Part shown: positions 21,990 through 34,250 of the stretch, one piece after another
Layout of the letters: the number at the start of each line of letters is the position of its first letter
Numbering within the stretch: position 1 is the stretch's first letter
NCBI RefSeq assembly: GCF_932274485.2
Contig: NC_065879.2
Coordinates: forward strand, 90,515,459-90,579,458
Direction of reading: 5' to 3'
DNA length: 64,000 bases
Origin: Patella vulgata
Lineage: Eukaryota > Mollusca > Gastropoda > Patellidae
The notes under the pieces: model-generated
Seen by the model: only the letters and a program-made list of their open reading frames with translations
Told to the model about the DNA's origin: nothing
The model's database searches: none
Made by a program: the position numbers and the translations under genes

Positions 21990-23110
21990 ACGCTAGAGAT
22001 TGCCATTCAATTGAGATTTCTAGCGTATTTCGTCGAGCATAACTGATAAGAAATTAGAGTAAAAAGGTCCCAAATATTAACGATTTAGCCCCTTTAACAT
22101 TGTACGACCACAATTATCATGGAATCTGTGTATAATTTGAATAATAGATATTTTGTTAAATACAAACCTATTTTTTTATTTACAGGAAAAACCATTTCGC
22201 GGCCTAAGGGGAAGTCGCGAAAGTAATCTATACAAAGCACCCTATTATATGCATATGCCTACATGACGGTTTTAAAGGTCCTCCACAATAAATACCCACT
22301 CTAAATCCCCTTATCTCCGCTCAGCAGCAGAACAAAAACAGACTGAAAGTAGAGATGAGAGGTCGTTTAGTCATCTTTAAAACACTGTCTCCGCTGTCAC
22401 CATCGTTTTTTCCAGCAGCAATGCAGATCGGTTACCCTTTTAAGGGAGTTCCCCCTCGTTGTTACAAAGTGCTCAATTTTCTATTTTATAAAATACGAAC
22501 TATTATTTACATGCAGTGAACCTATTGACCCCAGGTGAATTTGATAATAGACGATATCGGATTTCAACTATACACTTTGTTCTAAACCACATACGCACTA
22601 ATTGAAGACTACCAATTCCACATGTATATATTTATACCAGTCAGCGAAATTAAGAGAACTTGTAAACACCACATATAGCAATGATCTCGTGCGTAAAGAC
22701 CTGTATATATTTATACCTGTCAACGAAATTAAGATAACTTGTAAACACCACATATAGTAATGATCTCGTGTGTGTAGACCCAGTTAAAATGTATATAATC
22801 ATCAATTTACTGACAAGATCAAGATGGGGCTCACTGTGTTGGAAAAAACAATGCCATGGTCAACCCAACGAAAATGAATCGAATAATTCAACAGTCCAAC
22901 GCCCTAGAGGAAATAGTGTGCGCTTCGTACAGAGGGAAGATCGACAGCAATCCGGTGTATCCATGGCTGAAGATATAACTAGAGAAAACATTCAAAGTTA
23001 ACTGAAGAAAAAAATCACCCAGTTATAAAAAAGGGCGTGGTTTACCAACGGGAAAATATTGAGCTTTATCCCAGTATAAACAACCAACTAACGAAGCTAA
23101 CAGCTTGATT
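21990..23110. other. Non-coding stretch with a 78-bp direct repeat
   Basis: A block containing CCACATATAGCAATGATCTC and TATATATTTATACCAGTCA occurs twice around 22620-22770. An open frame at 22186-22266 after a good acceptor reads EKPFRGLRGSRESNLY, but it is out of phase with the peroxidase exons and is not assigned. Confidence 0.4.
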
Positions 23111-23401
23111 ACAGTGATGTTCGTTCGTTTCGTTCGTTTTCTGGTGTTTTACGTCCACTTCCACCTATGGTGATATCGTAGACGAGACAGTGATGTCTAC
23201 AAATAAGTCTTTTAAATAAAATAAAACTTGAATCGTCAATTGCTGTAATGGTTATATATTTTATCTGTGTTCTGTTTATATTAGTCCCCTAACCAAAATT
23301 AGAATGACTTTCCTATAATTATTGATATTCTCTTGATAATTCACAAAACATTCTTCAATCTCGCTTATTATAAAATGTATGTTTGATGAGATTCTTCTGA
23401 A

Positions 23402-23655
23402 AGAGAGAGAGAGAAATCGTGTTTAACGTCCACTCGACAGAAACTAGGTCATTTCGGGACTAACATTTTATTTCAATAATTCGCTTGCGCGTAGGGGTCT
23501 TTAGCAGTTGGAGGAAACCGTAGGGCCCGGAGAAAACCCACCAGGTTGTCACGTACAACCGGGGATTCGAAACCATGCCAGTCGACTCAATGACAGACTT
23601 TATGATACAGCGCGCGCACGCTAACCATTCAGCCATCTACCCCCCCCCCCCACCG
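23402..23655 (-). mobile_element. SINE family A copy, antisense
   Basis: GA-run, then GTTTAACGTCCACTCGAC, the central block and the head (GCTAACCATTCAGCCATCTA), with a small internal deletion after CACCAGGTTG. Confidence 0.8.
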
Positions 23656-23711
23656 TGATTCTTCTGAAACGCCATCATAAGATAATACAATGTAAGAGTG
23701 CTAATTCTCTA

Positions 23712-24038
23712 TAGAACATTGTTCGATCCCTGCATTGGCCGAGAAAGTTCATCCAGATTTTCCGGTGTGTGCCCCCCCCCCCTTGTCAGTGATGCAGGAC
23801 GGAGGGCCTGACCAGGACAGTTGTCTAGTCGTTCGGATGGGACGAAAAACCGAGGGCCCGTGTACACCTTGGCGTGAACAAAAGATCCCTTGGCAGTTGG
23901 AATTCGATATAAGAGTAGGCCGTAGCGCCGCTGTCCGGGCAAAATTTCCCTCATAGCACACTGTATGGCGTATGCCCGTCTTCATTAGCCCAGTTCAGAG
24001 CAAATCAATAGGACGTTAAACCCCATTTCATTTCATTT
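23712..24038 (+). mobile_element. SINE family B copy, 5'-truncated at the B box
   Basis: Starts TTCGATCCCTGCATTGGCC and ends GGACGTTAAACCCCATTTCA with repeated TTTCAT. An arm of the preceding SINE is only 60 bp away. Confidence 0.8.
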
Positions 24039-24130
24039 AGCCAACATCTGATCAAAGGGGCTCTTTATTAGCATATCGACAGTTATTTGTGTACATCTAC
24101 AGGTATTTACAAATATGAGTCCATTGTCAA

Positions 24131-24278
24131 TGTGGCCTGATAAACCTCGTGGGTTTTCTCCGGGTCCTCTGGTTTCCTCCCACTGTTTAAGACCCCTTCG
24201 CGCAAGCGAATTACTGAAATAAGGTTTAACCATATGTTAGTCCCGAAAGGACCTAGTTTGTGACGAGTGGGCATTAAT
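24131..24278 (+). mobile_element. SINE family A 3' half, sense
   Basis: GTGGGTTTTCTCCGGGTCC to GACGAGTGGGCATTAATT, without head or CT tail. Confidence 0.7.
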
Positions 24279-24667
24279 TACAATAACTTATATAGTTTAT
24301 TTAGTCTGACGTAAGACTAAATATATACAGCTGGTTTAACTTGAATGAAGATTATTATCTATATGTTGCATATATATCACCTTTCAGTTGAATCACGTTA
24401 TATATCTTATGTATTGGTGTTGCATTACGTCTCACGTCAAGTTGCAGCGGGATCTCTCGACACCGTGTTGGCTTCACTGCACCCTAATCATATAAATGTA
24501 TCTATATGCGCCGCAATGAGTAGAATAATTTTCATATTTTACAAAATTCTCCGGTAATGCCATTTACCTGAGGCAAATCTTGACGTTGCCTAAATCTTTG
24601 TAACCCCGCTGCTCAAATTCCAGAGCATGTCCCTGGTTGAGTGCAACTTCAAATTTGTTATATGGGA

Positions 24668-24884
24668 CTGTAAGAGGATACCTGACAATTCAATAAAGTA
24701 ATTGAATGTCATTAGATAAGTGAACACGAGAAAAATAGAAATAGTCCGTACATTCCCTTGTTTATATTCATTCTATACCTTATAAAAACATGGTAATGCA
24801 CGGACTTTTTCTGTTTTTCTTTCGTGTTCACTTATCTAGTGACAGTCAATTCTTTTTATGAATTGTCAGATATCCTCTCACAGT
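24668..24884. mobile_element. Inverted-repeat MITE of about 215 bp
   Basis: Left arm GGACTGTAAGAGGATACCTG ... TAAGTGAACACGAGAAAAA; the right arm is its complement ending TATCCTCTCACAGTCTC. Short central loop. Confidence 0.7.
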
Positions 24885-25259
24885 CTCACACAACAACTTT
24901 TGGTCTTCGAAGGAATTATTAGTGAGCAGAAATTCGCCCGTATATCCGTTATCATTCGTCACATCAGTCAGTTATATAGAGAGGCGAGTCGTGTTTTCCT
25001 TTGGCGTTCGTCACTTCCGATTCAGAAAAACTGCATTACTCTGAGATAAAATTATATTTGGAATGTGTTTAACCAGCTCTATCACATATGTGATAATGAC
25101 TGACACCAATATTGTCCTTTAACAACGTCCAGATCCAGTGTTGATTTCAAATGTTTTTTTTTGTCAAACATTATTTGTATTCAGGATATGTGAATAGAAT
25201 TGGGGGATAGGGTTAGTCTATGTAAATTTCCTCTCGCTAAATAATAAATATATGTGAAT

Positions 25260-25282
25260 AGGATATATATATATATATATAT
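25260..25282. repeat. TA dinucleotide run
   Basis: Short (TA)n followed by CACATAATATAAATAC; no gene association. Confidence 0.7.
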
Positions 25283-25389
25283 ACACATAATATAAATACA
25301 AAAGAACAAAAGGGTGTATATACATAGTTAAAATGTCAATCACGCACACATACACACAAACTCACACCCCAGGACGTTACAAGTGTATA

Positions 25390-25950
25390 TCAATAATATA
25401 AATTGAGTGGGTTCAACACTCTATATCCGAGAACAGGCCCCCTTTGACCACAGGAGCAGCCCACTGAAAGAACATTTTTTTTATTGATTTAGCCACTTAA
25501 AGACTGTATGTGTACAACCGAGGACGTGTGGACTTGACACTCATTTTAGTCTTTAACCTGTAAATAACTACGTTTTTGTAACCGCCCCCTGTTTTACACA
25601 TTGGTAAAAAGACAATATAACCGTTTATAATTGATGTGCGGTGCAATATCGTGATAGAAGAGTTATTAATAATGTGACCAACCGAGGACGCACATTATGT
25701 TTTAATACCGACAAACGGGGACTTTGTGTATGGTAAACACCAACAACCGAGTACACACACACCAATATCCGATAACGTTATAAGTGTATATCAATTATAT
25801 AAATTGGGTGTGTTCAACATTCTATATCCGAGAACAGGCACCATTTGACCACGGGAGTAGCCCATTGAAAGAATTTTTTTTTAGTGATCCAGCCACTTAA
25901 ACTTCTAAGTTTCGAAACAAATCTAAGTAAAGTGTTAGAGTCTGTATGTG
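25390..25950 (+). repeat. Two direct copies of an about 405-bp unit
   Basis: TATATCCGAGAACAGGC with CCACTTAAA and TCTGTATGTG downstream occurs at about 25395-25520 and again at about 25797-25945. CAACCGAGGACG-type motifs between them recur at 63395-63430. Confidence 0.6.
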
Positions 25951-26319
25951 AACAATCGATGACTCGCACACAATCGAATACATGGGAAAACTTATTTCTG
26001 CGAATCCGGATCTCCAACAAGTGATCCCAAAATTTACATTGCGGCAGCAACATAATTCATCATCAGCATCATCATTAACATTATCATCGTCATCATCAGT
26101 TTGTAATGGACTGAAAACGATTGGAGAAGTAGTACAGAAATAGAACTGAAATGGACCCTCCCTCAATCAAGTAACGTGACAAACATAGGTTCTAAAAATA
26201 GATTTTACAATGTTTTGAGAGGGATTTAAAGCAAATTGTTGATAGATTAATTAGTTTTTAGCTCAAAAAATCATCACATCATACAGCTTGTACATTGGAA
26301 GGCATCTCTAGCTTAAACA

Positions 26320-26670
26320 TTTAAGATTTTAACTTAAGTTTTAAGTTATTAACTTAAACTATTAAGATCTTGAAATTGTTAAGATATTAACTTAAACTTT
26401 AAAGATATTAACATAAGCTCTGATATTAACTTCAACCAATTTAAACTTTTAAGATATTATCTTAAACTTTTAAGATATTATCTTAAACTTTTAAGATATT
26501 AACTTAAACTTTTAAGATATTAACTTTAACTTTTAAACTATTAACTTAAACTTTTGAACTATTAACCTGAATTTTCTAGATACTAACTTGATATTAACTT
26601 GAATTTTCAAGATACCAACTTGCATTTTCAAGACACTAACTTGAATTTTAAAACTTACATTTTCAAGATA
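26320..26670 (+). repeat. Minisatellite TTAACTTAAACTTTTAAGATA, unit about 21 bp
   Basis: About fifteen diverged copies. The array changes gradually from TTAAACTTTTAAGATATT to TTGAATTTTCAAGATAC units. Confidence 0.8.
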
Positions 26671-26849
26671 TTTACGTAAAAGTAAAGACTCCCATAGTCT
26701 TTCATATAAAAACGAGATATTTTTAAACTAAAATTACCGTTTATGGAACATTTGTTTATGAAACATTGATATCAAATCTCTTAACGATAATTCATCAATC
26801 TAAATGTTAAAAAGATTTTCATAAAAAAGACGAGTTTTACTATTATGTG

Positions 26850-26965
26850 TAGGATATAGCACGAGACTGAGGTTATGCTGGGGAAAGAAAAACTAAAGAA
26901 AATAATCCGAGAAAAAGAAAAACTAAAGAAAATAATCCGAGAAAAAGAAAAACCGAAGCCAGCAG
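26850..26965 (+). repeat. Half copy of a foldback repeat with duplicated AAGAAAATAATCCGAGAAA unit
   Basis: Starts GTGTAGGATATAGCAC, then GGTTATGCTGGGGAAAGAA and two tandem copies of a 32-bp unit. It matches one arm of the foldback at 48517-48668. Confidence 0.6.
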
Positions 26966-26999
26966 GTCTTTCTTTGCTTGTAGTCCCATGAGAAATGTA

Positions 27000-27610
27000 A
27001 CTTATTAAGAATCGGGCGTGGCCTGGTGAATGTGCACCGATGCTTCGGCTATGGTCACAAAACCTTTTGGAATGCCCCCTAGCAATTGCCGTGAATCATC
27101 GGAGATGGCTCCCAATAATCGGGAAAGCTCCGGGGTACCTTTGCCGATAATCAACATCATCGGGTGAATATTCATGTCGGGAGATCTCAGTCCCTTGCAT
27201 GGTGGCATATCGGCGGCAGTTATACCTAGGTCCTACTGGGCATTTTTCGCATCATCGATATACTACCGATGGAAATTGGTGATCCCCGAGACTCGCTGGA
27301 AATATGTTCCCGGGTGTGCAGGGGAAGCTTCGAGGTCGTCGTGAACCATCAGGAGACCTCAGGAGAACGGAGAAAAATATCAAAGCTTGCACTGAAATTT
27401 TTCCGATGTGTTCTCGACGTTTTGTAAAGAAATCTGGCCAGGGAAGTCTCCGATAGCTTTCCAGATCGACCTCGAAGCTCCGGAGATGCTTCCCTGGAGC
27501 CGTGAAGCTTCAGCAAAATTTTTTTTCGCGAAGCATCCCCGATTCAAATATCCTCAAAAGTCCCCTGACAGTCAGCAAAATATCGCTTGTATTTTCTTCC
27601 GCTTTTAAAT
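27000..27610. other. GC-richer unclassified block
   Basis: About 600 bp markedly richer in G+C than its surroundings, with repeated GAAGCTTC/GAGACC-type words and weak inverted repeats (GGGGAAGCTTCGAGGTCG and its near complement 180 bp later). Open frames on both strands (27005-27208 - and 27408-27608 +) show no family I recognise. It could be a diverged mobile-element interior. Confidence 0.35.
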
Positions 27611-27900
27611 ATCAGACGGGTAATGTGAAAAAAACAAAATTAAAATAATAATATTTTGGAGGAAAAAACCGTCTTGCCTCCTAGCCGGCAAAATAAAGTG
27701 CCCGAAATTTCATGACTATTTGGTCTGGAGCCATTCCGGATTCTGTGACAGTTTTCGGTTATCGATCATTAATTGTATCATCAATTTTTCGGGAATCGAA
27801 ATTTCTTTAAATTGACTAATGGATAAAACATTTAAAACCAGTGTAACTTAAATTCAGTGTAAAATCAGTGGAATTTAAAATCAGTGTAAAATCAGTACAA

Positions 27901-28230
27901 ACGCGACATGTGTTTCGGCATAATTTGTTTCATCAGTGAAATTTCTGGTGTCATGTTATTGATTGATTAGTCGATTGATTGGAGTTCAGATGTCTTCATT
28001 AACATGGACCACTTTCAGGTTGCTGTATTCACGGCCTGAACTACTTAGCAAGAAAACGCGTTTTCCGGCTTGTAATTTCCATAAATTTTCTGGGGGTGAC
28101 AGGCCCCCACAAATCCCCCGACGACGCATTTCACGACTACGGCACTCGCCGGTGACCTTAAGAGACATCGAAAGCCATTTAAAAGAAACATATGTTCTTT
28201 AGTCAAGTGAATCAAGAACATTCATAACTG
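27901..28230 (+). mobile_element. Dispersed repeat G, internally deleted copy
   Basis: Shares TGATTGGAGTTCAGATGT, GACCACTTTCAGGTTGC, CTGGGGG-GACAGGCCCC and GACATCGAAA with 39379-40430. Its last part (TTCTTTAGTCAAGTGAA) matches the far end of the longer copy, so about 720 bp are missing here. Confidence 0.65.
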
Positions 28231-28236
28231 AAATGA

Positions 28237-28472
28237 CTAAATGAAATGAAATGAAATGGGGTTCTGCTCCTATACTGGGCTAATGAAGACGGGCATACGC
28301 CATACAGTGTGCTATGAGGGAAATTTTGCCCGGGCAGCGGCCCTATCGCCTACTCTTATATCAAATTCCAACTGCCAAGGGATCTTTTACGTGCATTCCA
28401 ATGTATACACGGGACCTCTGTTGTTCGTCTCACCCGAAGGACTAGACAGTTGTCCTTGTCAGGCCCTCTGAC
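28237..28472 (-). mobile_element. SINE family B copy, 3' two-thirds
   Basis: AAATGAAATGAAATGGGG, GACGGGCATACGCCATACAG, GGGCAGCGGCCCTATCGCC, ending in CCTTGTCAGGCCCTC. A few bases of the usual GTTTAACGTCC are missing. Confidence 0.75.
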
Positions 28473-28696
28473 TGTTTGGGCTTGCTATTATTTTTACTGA
28501 CTATTTATTCGCAGTGTTTCAGAAAGGACCATCATGTTACAGTAAATATATACTTGTTACAGTGTTGACATAAAGGTATCTGTTCTTGAAAGAAAGCTGG
28601 AAATATTATGTCTAGAAATATATTTCTACAAATTACGTCACGTGAGTACTGACTGACACTAGCATCAAATTGTCAGACAAACGTAACATCAAATTT

Positions 28697-28861
28697 ATGT
28701 TAAACTAGTAGGATACCCGGCTTCGCTCGGGGGTCATAACTCCAAAACCGGAAGTGGTAGACTAACGCCACCTGGCCTATGTTACTCCCCGGCCCGAGCT
28801 ACCCCTATACCCCAAATTTCAGACTCGGGGCAGACCTAGTGTAGCCGCCAACCCCGAACAG
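28697..28861 (+). repeat. RTE-like LINE tail fragment
   Basis: Opens with TACCCGGCTTCGCTCGGG, a phrase I associate with 3' regions of RTE-clade elements in many animals, then a degenerate GC-rich stretch. The assignment rests on that phrase alone. Confidence 0.35.
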
Positions 28862-29062
28862 ACAGTGTGTTATGAGGGAAATTCCCCTGGACAGCGACAC
28901 TATGGTCTACTCTCGCATCGAATTCCAACTGTCAATGGTTCTTTTATGTCCACGCCAATGTGTACAAGGGACCTCAGTTTTTCGTCACACCCATACGTTG
29001 TCCCTTGCCAGGCCCTCTGTCCTGCACCACCAACGAGGGGGAACCACACCGGAAAAAACCCA
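28862..29062 (-). mobile_element. SINE family B copy, diverged
   Basis: CAGTGTGTTATGAGGGAAATT to GGGGAACCACACCGGAAA, with an indel in the middle; the head is missing. Confidence 0.65.
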
Positions 29063-29084
29063 ATGAGTCTTGAGATGCATATTC

Positions 29085-29250
29085 AGAGAGAGAGAGAGAG
29101 AGAGATGGGGTTGAAGGTCCACTCGACACAAACCAGGTCATTTCGGGACTAACATATGATACAATTTTATTTCAATAATTCGCTTCCGCGTAGGAATCTT
29201 TAGCAGTGGGAGGAAACCGGAGGACCTGGAGAAAACCCACGAGGTTGGAG
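29085..29250 (-). mobile_element. SINE family A 3' fragment
   Basis: GA-run, GGGGTTGAAGGTCCACTCG to GAGAAAACCCACGAGG; truncated after the central block. Confidence 0.7.
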
Positions 29251-29929
29251 TACCGATATCGATAAAATGCGCACTCTGAGTTCTACAGTGGCATTGATAT
29301 GACCATGCGACAAAACGTTTCTAGACGAAAATTTTGAAAATGGTTTGAAGTTAATCAAATTGAACAACAAACATGTATTTAAATTCAAATGTTTGATATG
29401 ACAAAAACGAACCAAGTTCCTTACAGTAGCAATTAATTGTCTCTACTGCAACAAAATCAGACCCCCAACCCTATAATTCTACATGATGGAATAATAACTG
29501 TGTAATTGTTGCTGTAGGATACTTCGCATAGTGTGATTTGTTACTGTAGTAACTATCAACTATCTCAATCATTAAGGAAAGTCAGTTTAAGAATTTATAT
29601 TATCAAATGTCAATCCTGTAACAAAATGTGTCCATCCAGTAACAAAATTAGCCGTTACAGAAAGGACTGTAACAGGACTGATACACTTGATAAAATACTG
29701 AATTCTCCCACTATCCGGTTAATTTCTTTCATCTAGGCAAGATCACTCAAATTTATATTTGCCGAGAGCAATAAAACTTATACTCTGAATATATAAAATT
29801 GTCCAAAAGGTTGTTACTGGAAAGATGTTTTTTTTTTAAAAATTGGTGTGTGAACCCAATATTGAATTTAGTAACCTTAATATCCACAAGGATAGACATC
29901 GCCATTTTGGTTTCTGTTTTCCTGACAAT

Positions 29930-30240
29930 GGAAGCATTGAAACTTTTCGCAGTTCTCCCGTGGTCTCCCGATGGGTCCACATGGCTTGCTATGCCCCAGG
30001 GGCTCCCCTGGTACACCGGGCGACCTGTTCTCGGTGCCCCCCAAGATTTATCAATTTCTATCCGCAAGCCAAAAATTGCCCAGTGGTACCTACTCATTAT
30101 ATTTAAGATATTTGTAACTGTAGTTTTGTTTTCTCTTCATGTCACGATTTCGTCACCGCGATGGGGGTCCGGAGATACCAATTGGTCCGAGGGCCAAGTG
30201 AGCCCCCGTCTACTTGGCTGGATTTGTCTTTAAAAGAAGC
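29930..30240 (-). pseudogene. Collagen-like Gly-X-Y remnant
   Basis: On the - strand two short blocks read as triple-helix repeats. Around 30015-29950 the phrases SPGVPGEP and CGPIGRP are visible, with the Gly period kept only after shifting frame. Around 30205-30150 GPIGISGPPSR is visible. Neither block is open for long, and no flanking domain or clear splice pair was found. Best read as decayed exons of a collagen-domain gene. Confidence 0.35.
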
Positions 30241-30330
30241 AAGACGGGATTTGTTGACACCCAATTTAGAACTAACACAGATGACTTTGCTGTTGGAAAG
30301 TGTAATATGTAGTTTGTTTATTTTGTAGAT

Positions 30331-30470
30331 ATGGTCGACGTTGTGTAGCAACTATAATGTTTGCTGGAGGTACATTGTCTTGTGTAGGTGTTGTCATCGT
30401 TCAGAATACAGATACAAACATACCTCGTGATCCCCCATCTAACATAAAGTCCGCAAACAGTGGCATTTCT
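30331..30470 (+). pseudogene. Possible membrane-transporter exon remnant
   Basis: After an acceptor-like TTATTTTGTAG the frame reads YGRRCVATIMFAGGTLSC then VGVVIVQ, i.e. a GRR loop followed by a hydrophobic helix, as in SLC22-type major-facilitator proteins. It stays open to 30728 but the rest has no family features. The call rests on one short motif. Confidence 0.22.
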
Positions 30471-30969
30471 GTACTGAACTGGTCTGTTAATAAAGCGGGT
30501 ACAGGAAGACGTCTAGACATCATGTCGTCTTCAGATCATCGTTTGAGCTCAAATTTCAGATCTGTGGAAGTTATCTATGTGCATGAGAGTTCGATGTTGG
30601 CAAACTGGCTACCGTTCTTATATCCACTTTTATTATTGTCCACTGACAACAAACTATGTAATGTAGTAGTAGTAAATGGTGTGACAATTCTTGTAAGTCG
30701 TCAACCGAAGAAGATTCCAAATTATTGAAGCCCATCCAAGTCTCAGGCACAAACAAAAATACGCTGGTTGACACGAAAGAGTATCTTGCCTATTCGTAAA
30801 TAGCACTGCTTTTCTCGGGGCAATTCTATTTGGGTATTATTGCGACTGAATCCATCGTCCTTATGCTGTTAGAAATAGAAATGAACTGACAAAGAGTCAT
30901 GGCATGTCGTCACGTAGTTTAACTTCAAATCCTTCTCTGAACATACCGAAAACACAGAGTTGTTTAGTT

Positions 30970-32430
30970 TAAACATATTTTATTGACAAATATCAAAAGG
31001 ATTGAGCACAAGTTTCAAAAACTTAGAAAAGCCCTTTCCATACATATAAATGATAGACATTATTTAATACTAACAAGATTTCGAAATAGTATATACAATA
31101 ATAAATAATTTATAAGTAATATAAGTAAAGTCAGATTATCCACCAAAAAAGCTAAAGCTAATAATTTATTCTAAGATGTAACTACTAACAATAACTTTTA
31201 TTTAAATTTAAATCGTTTTGAAAGTTTGATATATTTGTGAACTTCAAGGAAAAGGTTTGTATTCATCTCAATTGACAATTCTGAATTGCCGCACAATAGG
31301 ATATCTATATTTATCACAGAATAACTTGACAATGTATTTAATAGTTCAGCACGAATTACATCATATAAGTGACATTGCAGGAAATAGTGTTCGGCATTTT
31401 CTATAAATTTGCCACAAGAACATGTGGGATCATTCACAACGTTTATTTCATACAAATCATTTTGCAACGAACTACACCCATGCCGTATTCTAGTGTGAAT
31501 AATATTTTCATGTCTATTACCTTTACAGTAGTAGATTGGCGCTTTATGTATTAAGGAACGTAATTTTTGTTTGTATAGATATTTGAAGGATTTAAGAGTG
31601 GTTGATTGCTTTATGGGGTCCTCTAATAATTCCCAATCTCGAATTGTTGTGGGGAAGTACGAAGTTTGGTGTAATGCTGTTCTACAATAAGGATATCTAT
31701 ATCCGCTAATGTTTCTTAAATTGTATTTTTGTGGTGTTTGTTGATAATATTCTAGAATGTCATATAAGTATGCTGGGTTTCTCTGATTTTTAATTTGAAA
31801 AAATGTGGTTAGTCGCTTTTGTGTACGTCTGTCTGACAATTTATTCCATCCGGTTTCAAAATAAAGCGCTTCACGAGAACAAGTTTTAGTTAGTCCAGTC
31901 ACAATCCTGGCAGCTTCTAGCTGTACCTTTTCAAGTTTTTCGGTATTGGAAACGTTACACCCATCCCACACTTCACATGCGTATTCCAATTTTGGCCTTA
32001 TGAATATCAAATATACGTTATTTAGAGTTTGTCTATTAAAGGTGAATTTTAGTTTACGCAAAATATTTAATAATTTTGAGGTGGACGAGATAATAGTTTC
32101 TATATGGATGGTCCATTTGGCGTCATTTGAAAGGGTAATGCCCAAGTGTTTGTGACATTTAACCACTTCAAGTGCTTGATTATCGAATATCAGACTCGGA
32201 TAATTTTCTGGTTTTTTTTAGCTAAATAAAATAGCTTTTGTTTTGTTTGGATTAAAGTTTATAAGCCAATTATTCGCCCAAATGTTGAGATTTGTCAGAT
32301 CGTAGTTTAGGGACTGTTCTATCTCTGAAACTGACTGTTTGCTACACCCAAGTGCCGTGTCGTCTGCAAATAATCTAGCCACATTATGGAGTACATCTTG
32401 TACATCATTGATGTAAGTCAAAAACAAAAA
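30970..32430 (-). mobile_element. Non-LTR retrotransposon (LINE), 3' half, antisense
   Basis: Upstream frame 32427-32218 carries the reverse-transcriptase catalytic box RLFADDTALG and the NWLINFNPNKTK segment. After a frame break the downstream frame 32166-31198 continues with KHLGITLSNDAKW, IFIRPKLEYACEVWDG and LEKVQLEAARIVTGL. It ends with a zinc-knuckle-like CSCGKF...HYFLQC. The 3' region reaches about 30970. The 5' part, including endonuclease, is missing, so the copy is dead. Confidence 0.85.
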
Positions 32431-34080
32431 GAGTTGTGTCCCTTCATATTGTATAAAACCATAATTTGTTTTAGCGATAAAGATTTATCTGCGATATTAC
32501 CCTAGGTAGAAGCGGACGTAAATCTCGACTTTAAGTCCAGTAAAACGAGAGGGGGTATTTTGATACTAACATAAAGGGCAATGTTATTTTAATAATTCAC
32601 ATGTGCGTAGGGATTTTGAAAAGGCGAAGGGAAGTTCTCAAAAAAAATTGTCATTTGCACACGAGTTGTGGTTTACAGACTTTTTGCTTATTGGGATTGG
32701 TGTATAAGCAGGACAGGATAGGGCAAAGGTCTGGCCCTTGGGGCACTCTATTTTACAACGACCCCGGTTCAGATACTAATTCGCCAAAATCAACGTTAGC
32801 ATATCTAGACTTGTGATCGATTGGATGAACAGCTAAAACTATTAACAATACTTGTCTTATTACACAATGTTTACCCTGACAACTTCTTGAATACTGTAAC
32901 CAGACAACTTGCGGAAATATCGAACAGATTGATCGACCGTCTGATAAACACGATCTTTTAAAACCACTTCAAGACGATAGACACATACATAACCGCCATT
33001 TTGCACAAACTCTTTCATAAGCAAGTATAACACCAAAAATCTTAATTTCAGTGCTAAAATGCTAATATCTACTTACATTAATCCCAGATGATAACACTGC
33101 AGTTGTCTCATCCCATGCAATTTTCGCACATCAAATCTAATCGGAGTGTTGTACTAGTGATGCCATCATTTGTGTAACCCCATGGTGCCACCTATAATAT
33201 AGTCTAATAAATGATAAGTATTGGTGCAATAGATAATTTAATTTCATCAAGAACAAAGGAGCTACGTTAAAAAAAAAAACTTTTCATCCCAAAGTGAATT
33301 TCTTTAAAACCCTTTCTTGTTTTCTATTCCATTACCGTGTAGCCTTCCTTTATATACAAATTGGCAATTTATAGTCACTATAATGGTTGTAATTGTAACA
33401 TATTAGCTCGGGGCAAGGTGTGCAGTTTTCATATTCATGAATCCTGATTAATTTATTTCAATGATTGTAAAAAATAGTTTTATATAATTATAAATATGGA
33501 TTAGTATGGGCAATAGATTACGTCACGCTACTCAACAATTGTTCCGTAAAACGTATGGTGGTTCATGTTGTTAATGTTTTTATTTTTTTCATAATACTTG
33601 CACAAATGTAATGTCCTCAGTCTCAAAATGTTTATAATAGTACATTATTTAACAGGTCAGCAAAAGGGCAAATCAATATAATTATTCGAAGAGATTATGC
33701 TGGGATGGCCTAGAGAACTGGAGTGTAGCGCTTCGAGCAGGTCACCTGTGGCTTAAGGTCGTAGTTGCGATCTCCGATGTGGGTGTATTCTGCTTGGACA
33801 TGGCGGGTTTTGTTTTCTAAACTGCGCTTACATATCTTTTACATAAATAGTTTTGCTAAATTAATATTTTTAAACTGTTAGAAATGATCCGTTAATAAAC
33901 AGTGAACTTAATGATATAAAATTGGAACATTTTAACAGCACCATCCTTTTGTCCCGATTGTATCGTAAAATTCAACATAATAATATACACGCTCATACAG
34001 TGGTTACCAGACGTCTTCAGGAGGCCAACTCCTGAAGTTAGTCACACTATAGCCTAGACATATGGTACTCCCCTTTATTA
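32431..34080. other. Non-coding stretch, repeat D fragment and unidentified sequence
   Basis: Repeat D lies at 32486-32530. 33705-33810 is a G+C-richer island with GTTGCGATCTCCGATG that vaguely resembles a tRNA B box but has no matching A box. No gene is supported. Confidence 0.4.
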
Positions 34081-34084
34081 TTGA

Positions 34085-34250
34085 CAGAGTTGAATTTATC
34101 CACGAGTATTGTCTGAGTTTATCCATAAATATTACTTGAATTTATCCATATATACTATCTGAATTTATCCATAAATATTGAATGAAATTATCCATGAATA
34201 TTGTCTGAGTTTATCTATAAATACTGTTTAATATCATTCATTGATACTGC
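34085..34250 (+). repeat. Tandem repeat TGAATTTATCCATAAATATTG, unit about 27 bp
   Basis: Six copies with small changes. Confidence 0.8.

Noticed and set aside
22186-22266. Peroxidase exon with RGLRGS
   Set aside because: Good acceptor, but the frame that reads EKPFRGLRGS is out of phase with exon 4.
23709-23985. Several overlapping small proteins on both strands
   Set aside because: All lie within a SINE family B copy and recur in every copy of that family.
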